Assembly (NCBI GenBank): GCA_009377605.1
Contig: WHTT01000053.1
Span: 1 to 44,651, forward strand
DNA: 44,651 nt
From: Luteitalea sp.
Lineage (GTDB): Bacteria > Acidobacteriota > Vicinamibacteria > Vicinamibacterales > Vicinamibacteraceae
Reading direction: 5' to 3'
Shown here in pieces: positions 40,780 to 44,651 of the stretch. The notes under the pieces are model-generated. The model did no database searches and was not told where the DNA came from. It worked only from the letters and a program-made list of their open reading frames with translations. Positions within the stretch are counted from its first letter, which is position 1, and each line of letters begins with the position of its first letter. Both the position numbers and the translations under genes were made by a program.

Positions 40780-42135
40780 TTACCTCCTGGCGGGGTTGAG
40801 AGCATCCCAGCGGGCATCGCCGGTCTGCTGATACTCGGCCGGCAGGCTGTCCCAGTCCTCGCGAGCGAGACCGTTGAGATCGTAAACCACCTTGCCGTCC
40901 TTCAGCGTGAGCTCGTTGACGAGCCGTTGCTTCCCACGCAGCCGGGCGCCGTACATGTCGACGAACCCGAAGTCGCCGCGCTCGAGCCGAAGCACGGCAA
41001 CATCCGCGATCGCGCCCACCGACAGATGGCCGAGCTCCTCCTGCTTGAGGGCCTGCGCGGCATTCCACGTCGAGCGCGCCACCACATCATCCACCGACAT
41101 TCCCATCGCAAGGAACTTGCCCATCACGTTGAGCTGATCTTTCATGCCGGCGTTCATGCTGCTGATGTGGAGGTCGGTCGAGATGGTGTCCGGAAGGAAC
41201 TGCTCCTTCATCGCTGGTATGGCGATGCGCCAGAGGAAGCTGCCGCCGCCATGACCCACATCGAAGAGCACGCCGCGCTTGCGGCCTTGCCGCATGCCCG
41301 GGTTGACCTTGCCCGAGGGATCCTGCTCGCCGCGGAGGCCCGAGTACATGTGCGTGTAGATATCGCCCGGCCGCAGCTTCTCGGTCACGAGCTCGCTCAG
41401 CGGCCGCTCCGGCTTGTTTTCCCCGAAATCCACCATGACGGGCACGTTCGCGAGGGTGCCCGCTTCGACGGCGCGCTCGACCGGCGCCCATTCGGGACCG
41501 GCGTAGTGCGCCGTCTTGATGCCGACGATGAGCCCTGGATGCGTGCGCGCCATCTCGGCGGTCGGCGCCGCCTCCATGTCGTCGAGGTTCTGCTCGAACT
41601 TTTCGCCCCGCATGCCGTGCCCCACGATATTGAGGAAAGCGAGGATGCGGGTCTTGGAACGATCGATGATCCGTTGCTTGAAGTCCTCGAAGTTGCGCCA
41701 GCCTGCGCCGCCCGTGTCCGCAACAGTGGTCACGCCCACTCGGAAGGTGAACCCATCCGGATAGACGCTGTTGTCGCCGGCATACGAGCGGGGCTCGCCG
41801 GTGCCGGTGTAGACGTGGGTGTGAATGTCGATGAGCCCGGGCGACACGTAGAGCCCAGAGACGTCCACTGTCTTGAGTGCCTCCGCTGGACTTATCGCCT
41901 CGGCGACGGCGGCGACTCTGCCGTCGCTCATGGCAACGTCGCGGACCGCGCTGATCTGGTTCCGAGAATCGATGACGTGTCCGCCCTGTAGCAGCAGGTC
42001 GTACTTCGTCTCCGCCTGAGTCGCGGCTCCCTGCCGACCAGCGGCTGTGCGTACGGGAGTTGAAATCTGGCTCACCACAGCAAGGACAACGAGTAGCAGC
42101 GGGGCGGCGCCCCAGATCTTTGCGGACAACCTCAC
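40780..42135 (-). CDS. Exported amidohydrolase/deacetylase-family metallohydrolase (EF_0837-like)
   Basis: The start is GTG 42135, overlapping the upstream stop (GTGA). A signal peptide (IWGAAPLLLVVLAVVSQIS) precedes an amidohydrolase-superfamily barrel: H105 and H107 (LIDIHTHVYTG), K207 as the likely carbamylated lysine (IVGIKTAHY), H262 (YTHMYSG), H295 (DVGHGGGSF) and D321 (STDLHISSM). These five positions match a binuclear metal site. Close relatives, the EF_0837/Atu3266 group, hydrolyse N-acetyl or O-acetyl groups of D-configured acids. Placed between a SelA-like PLP enzyme and RidA, it probably deacylates a D-amino acid or amino-sugar acid before or after the PLP step. Confidence 0.83.
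   Translation of the reverse strand: MRLSAKIWGAAPLLLVVLAVVSQISTPVRTAAGRQGAATQAETKYDLLLQGGHVIDSRNQISAVRDVAMSDGRVAAVAEAISPAEALKTVDVSGLYVSPGLIDIHTHVYTGTGEPRSYAGDNSVYPDGFTFRVGVTTVADTGGAGWRNFEDFKQRIIDRSKTRILAFLNIVGHGMRGEKFEQNLDDMEAAPTAEMARTHPGLIVGIKTAHYAGPEWAPVERAVEAGTLANVPVMVDFGENKPERPLSELVTEKLRPGDIYTHMYSGLRGEQDPSGKVNPGMRQGRKRGVLFDVGHGGGSFLWRIAIPAMKEQFLPDTISTDLHISSMNAGMKDQLNVMGKFLAMGMSVDDVVARSTWNAAQALKQEELGHLSVGAIADVAVLRLERGDFGFVDMYGARLRGKQRLVNELTLKDGKVVYDLNGLAREDWDSLPAEYQQTGDARWDALNPARR
40783..40788 (-). promoter_or_regulatory. Ribosome-binding site AGGAGG of the RidA gene, inside the previous gene's end
   Basis: The last two arginine codons of the amidohydrolase (AGG-AGG before TAA) double as a perfect Shine-Dalgarno site for the GTG at 40778. 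This decides the RidA start and couples the two genes. Confidence 0.85.
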
Positions 42136-43751
42136 CCCCTTCTCTCATTGACTCGCCGCGTGGCGGTCCACTTGGCGTCCAGGTATTCGCCCATGTCGAG
42201 CGTCCCTCCCATTTCGTTCTCGGTCACACTGCCGGAGAACGTGAAGTTGAGCGAGTCGCCGTGCCGCTCGGTGTATCGACTTCGCAGCTCGATGGTATCG
42301 CCGTCGATCGTGCCCGAGAGGTCGCGGGAGACGAAGTCTCCTTGGTGGGCTCCGTTGATCTCCTTGCCGCGCTGGGTCAAATGGAGCACGTGATTCGACC
42401 GGCTGGCCGCGAACTCGATCTGCACGTCCCACGAGCCGCTCAGGTCGGCGACGGGCGTCGCAACGGGTGTGACCGCTTCCCTCTTCGGGTTCGACAACAG
42501 GTCGTGCACTCGATCGGCCACGACCTGCTCTTCGCCGTCCGCCATCATGTACGGCGTGACCATGACCCCGGTGAGTGAGGGATTGTCATCGCCGCGAGCC
42601 ACATGCAGGGCGATCCGGGGCTCGCCATCGAGCAGCGCACGCGACGCCGCTTCACCCGACATGCCGAGCCGCTCTCGCTCCCAGAGCACCTTCACGGAGG
42701 GCGTGCGATTCGACAATCCCTCCGGCTGCACAATGGTCGTCGTCACACCGTCGATGTCCGACATGCGGCTGGCGATGTGCTCGAGCCAAGACGTCCAACG
42801 CTTCCACTCGGCGTCGTGGTCGCGCGTGACCCACATCTCCACGGCCATCAGCATGCCGATCGCCTCTTCCTTCCCAACTTTCAGGCCCCGGGCAAAGCCG
42901 TGATGGGGCGCGCTGTGGACCCAGGCTGCGCGCACCAAGTCCTTGCGGCCGAGCACCAAGCCTCCCGTCTGCGGCCCGCGCAGGCACTTGCCGCCACTGT
43001 AGGCAACCAGCGTCGCACCATTCTCCAAGTGCACGTTCGGCACGGTGAGGATCTCGGCGGCGGCGTCCACGAGGATCGGCACGCCCCGTGGCTGGGCGAG
43101 TGCGGCGATCGCCTTGGTGTGCAGCGGGCTCTCGTCGGCGGCCGGGCCGGCCAGCACGTAAATCATGGCCGTTCGTGGCCCAAGAGCGGCCTCGAGCTCT
43201 GCGGGCGTCTCGACCTCGATGATCCGCACACCTACGGCGCGTACTGCTGCGTCGTAGACGTTGCGCGAGTGCGTCGGGACGATCACCTCGTCTTTCGGAA
43301 AGCGGCTCACGTCAGGAATGCGGACATGGAGGTCCGGATTGCCGCCGGCGACGCACGCGGCGGTTGCGTGGGTCAACCCCGCCGAGCACCCAGAGCTGAC
43401 CATGCCCCACTCGGCCTCCGTGAGCGCCGCCAACCGCGCGCCCACAGCTTCCGCCAGCTCGTCCAGGTGCACGTAGTGCTTGGCGGCTTCGGCGATCGCG
43501 TCGCGCACTTCGGGCAGCATCACCGAGCCGCTGATGATCGTATATGTGCCGCGAGCGTTGACCATCGGCCGCACGCCGATCGATTGGTAAATGTCCTTAC
43601 CAACGCGAAGCCCCGTCGAGCGCGTGGTGTCGGCGGCAACTGCCGTCCCCGCCGCGCTCTCGCCGCGTAGCAACGCGCTCAAGGCGACGAGGCTCCCGAC
43701 ATTACCTCCTCGGCGGAACAGCTCGCGGCGGCTAACGCCCTCGTCTCTCAT
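42132..43751 (-). CDS. Tat-exported SelA-like PLP-dependent enzyme with C-terminal beta domain
   Basis: ATG 43751 follows GGAGGA directly. SRRELFRRGGNVGSLVALSALL (7-28) is a twin-arginine signal. The fold-type I PLP domain resembles selenocysteine synthase/D-glucosaminate-6-phosphate ammonia-lyase: RPMVNARGTYTIISGSVMLPEV near the N-terminus, SSGCSAGLTHATAACVAGGNP, D229 (PILVDAAAEI) and K255 (AYSGGKCLRGPQTGGLVLG), the Schiff-base lysine. A further ~105-residue beta domain (about 435-539, SGSWDVQIEFAASRSNHVLHLTQRGKEINGAHQG...) is fused at the end. It is not a real SelA, since no selenocysteine genes are near and it is exported. It is first in an operon with the amidohydrolase and RidA, and should be a lyase or racemase on an amino acid-like substrate. 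Confidence 0.83.
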   Translation of the reverse strand: MRDEGVSRRELFRRGGNVGSLVALSALLRGESAAGTAVAADTTRSTGLRVGKDIYQSIGVRPMVNARGTYTIISGSVMLPEVRDAIAEAAKHYVHLDELAEAVGARLAALTEAEWGMVSSGCSAGLTHATAACVAGGNPDLHVRIPDVSRFPKDEVIVPTHSRNVYDAAVRAVGVRIIEVETPAELEAALGPRTAMIYVLAGPAADESPLHTKAIAALAQPRGVPILVDAAAEILTVPNVHLENGATLVAYSGGKCLRGPQTGGLVLGRKDLVRAAWVHSAPHHGFARGLKVGKEEAIGMLMAVEMWVTRDHDAEWKRWTSWLEHIASRMSDIDGVTTTIVQPEGLSNRTPSVKVLWERERLGMSGEAASRALLDGEPRIALHVARGDDNPSLTGVMVTPYMMADGEEQVVADRVHDLLSNPKREAVTPVATPVADLSGSWDVQIEFAASRSNHVLHLTQRGKEINGAHQGDFVSRDLSGTIDGDTIELRSRYTERHGDSLNFTFSGSVTENEMGGTLDMGEYLDAKWTATRRVNERRG

Positions 43752-43772
43752 TGGATCCTCCACACGTCAAGG

Positions 43773-43943
43773 AATTCAGGATACCGGAATCAGGAATCAC
43801 GGGGCAGGCCTGACTGCGCGGATGGTAACACGAGACAAGGGATTCAGGAATCGGCCCGAGGGGCGGGTAAAGAGATCAGGGCCTTCCGAGGTATCAGACT
43901 CGAAACTGTAGACTCAGGGCTCAAAACTCAAGGCTCAGGACTC
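43773..43943. repeat. Low-complexity direct repeats before the methyltransferase gene
   Basis: Variants of GGAATTCAGGA/GGATTCAGGAATC (43773-43850) and of GACTCAGGGCTCAAAACTCAAGG (43898-43943) are repeated in loose tandem. They fill the gap between the divergent PLP-enzyme and methyltransferase genes. No clear promoter could be picked out of them. Confidence 0.45.
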
Positions 43944-43949
43944 CCAACC

Positions 43950-44600
43950 ATGCCCCAACGGCCAGTCATCACGTGTCTTCTGCTCTTTGGGTTGACTGCA
44001 ACGACTGCTGTCACGAGAGGGGCTGCCCGGACTGCGCTGGTTCCGGATCGCGAGGATGCAGCCGATGCGGCGCGGCTGATCGAAGTGCTCGACGTCGGGC
44101 AGGGCTCGACCGTCGCGGAGATTGGTGCCGGTGAGGGAGCGCTGACGCTGGCAATGGCGGAGCACGTCGGTCGCTCGGGCCGCGTCTATAGCTCGGAGCT
44201 CGGCCCGGAGCGCGTCGCCGACCTTCGCCAAGCGGTGGCCAAAGCCGATCTCGAGAACGTCACCGTTCTCGAAGGCCACGCAAACCAAACCAACCTTCCC
44301 GACAAATGCTGTGACGCACTCTTCATGCGCCGCGTCTATCACCACTTTGAGGATCCAGGCGCCATGAACGCGAGCCTCTGGCGGTCGCTCAAGCCTGGCG
44401 GGCGGCTCGCGATCATCGACTTCCCGCCCGACACCGGGGAGAGCGCCGAGCCAAGCGGCCGCAGCGATGGAGACCAGCATGGCGTGACGGCTCAAACGGT
44501 GGAGCGCGAGCTGAAGGAGGCTGCGTTCGAAGTGCTCTCCACCGATAAGGTGTCAGACAGAGACTTCATGGTCGTCGTGCAAAAGCCAACCATGCGCTAG
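43950..44600 (+). CDS. Class I SAM-dependent methyltransferase with N-terminal signal peptide
   Basis: The 216-residue protein begins MPQRPVITCLLLFGLTATTAVTRGAA, a plausible signal peptide, then the Rossmann methyltransferase core: motif I VAEIGAGEGALTLAMA, motif II YSSELGPERVADL, NVTVLEGHANQTNLPDKCCDALFMRRVYHHFEDP (motif IV region) and LKPGGRLAIIDFPP. Length and order are normal for UbiE/PCMT-like enzymes. An exported SAM enzyme is odd because SAM is cytoplasmic, so either the N-terminus is only a membrane anchor or a downstream start is used. Its TAG stop is shared with the CTAG at the inserted element end, so the last residues could have been changed by the insertion. The substrate is unknown. 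Confidence 0.8.
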   Translation: MPQRPVITCLLLFGLTATTAVTRGAARTALVPDREDAADAARLIEVLDVGQGSTVAEIGAGEGALTLAMAEHVGRSGRVYSSELGPERVADLRQAVAKADLENVTVLEGHANQTNLPDKCCDALFMRRVYHHFEDPGAMNASLWRSLKPGGRLAIIDFPPDTGESAEPSGRSDGDQHGVTAQTVERELKEAAFEVLSTDKVSDRDFMVVVQKPTMR

Positions 44601-44651
44601 TGTCCTGTCCGCGTGATTCGTTGCATACGTCCCGGAGCGCGGCGCCCGGCT
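44597..44651 (-). mobile_element. 3' end of an IS630-like insertion sequence (right border)
   Basis: On the minus strand an open frame entering from the window edge ends ...RMQRITRTGH and TAG (44597-44599), parallel to the ...ETGH-TAG end at the left border. CTAGTGTCCTGTC (44597-44609) and a following G-N-TTCGTT block are shared with the left end in inverted orientation. The element continues outside the window to the right. The assignment rests on about 50 nt only. Confidence 0.5.

Noticed and set aside
42132-43751. True SelA (selenocysteine synthase)
   Set aside because: Tat signal, no selB/selD/tRNA-Sec nearby, and operon partners are an amidohydrolase and RidA.

Overview
The window is high-GC DNA with the gene content of an Acidobacteriota genome, most like the Vicinamibacteria/subgroup 6. 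The markers are two very large TonB-dependent receptors with an N-terminal carboxypeptidase-regulatory-like domain (Oar type), two MacB/FtsX permeases of the acidobacterial 'ADOP' kind, a CRTAC1 (FG-GAP + ASPIC/UnbV) protein, PQQ enzymes fused to cytochrome c, and many exported (Sec or Tat) enzymes. This taxonomic reading is inference from families; no rRNA or tRNA gene was seen.

Layout. Both borders (1-64 and 44597-44651) carry outward-facing ends of related IS630-like elements, so the window may be a contig closed by repeats. 65-254 is the stub of a Tat-exported SRPBCC-like protein cut by the left element. 481-2867 (+): GH43 arabinanase-like enzyme and a PQQ-type beta-propeller. 2949-9508 (-): a tight operon of a GcvT-like protein, two PYROXD2/phytoene-desaturase-like FAD enzymes, an M28 peptidase and a hotdog thioesterase. 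9618-10243 (+): Phd/VapC toxin-antitoxin. 10257-12710 (-): complete ADOP permease. 12820-13481 (+): small protein plus HNH nuclease with overlapping genes. 13621-15033 (+): exported AGE/cellobiose-2-epimerase-like protein. 15351-24971 (+): TonB receptor, CRTAC1, TPR protein, cytochrome c-aldose dehydrogenase fusion and Tat-exported enolase-superfamily dehydratase. 25549-26742 (+): long HNH nuclease. 26909-28245: two gene fragments (ADOP and molybdopterin oxidoreductase) meeting tail to tail at one breakpoint. 28639-32186 (-): FG-GAP protein with an in-frame amber codon, GH88-like hydrolase and SDR reductase. 32338-37059 (+): second TonB receptor and TPR protein. 37102-38097 (-): BASS-family transporter. 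38223-40193 (+): PQQ alcohol dehydrogenase with cytochrome c domain. 40308-43751 (-): exported SelA-like PLP enzyme, amidohydrolase and RidA. 43950-44600 (+): methyltransferase with a signal peptide.

How it fits together. Much of the window looks like a periplasmic/outer-membrane carbohydrate economy: TonB receptors for uptake, GH43, GH88-like and epimerase enzymes for plant or microbial polysaccharide fragments, PQQ/cytochrome c oxidation of sugars and alcohols, and dehydration of sugar acids. The most unusual items are (i) an apparently exported PLP enzyme-amidohydrolase-RidA operon, (ii) hairpin-forming intergenic repeats that run into the N-termini of exported proteins and, in one case, into the body of an enzyme, and (iii) the GcvT/double FAD-oxidase operon, whose substrate cannot be read from the sequence.
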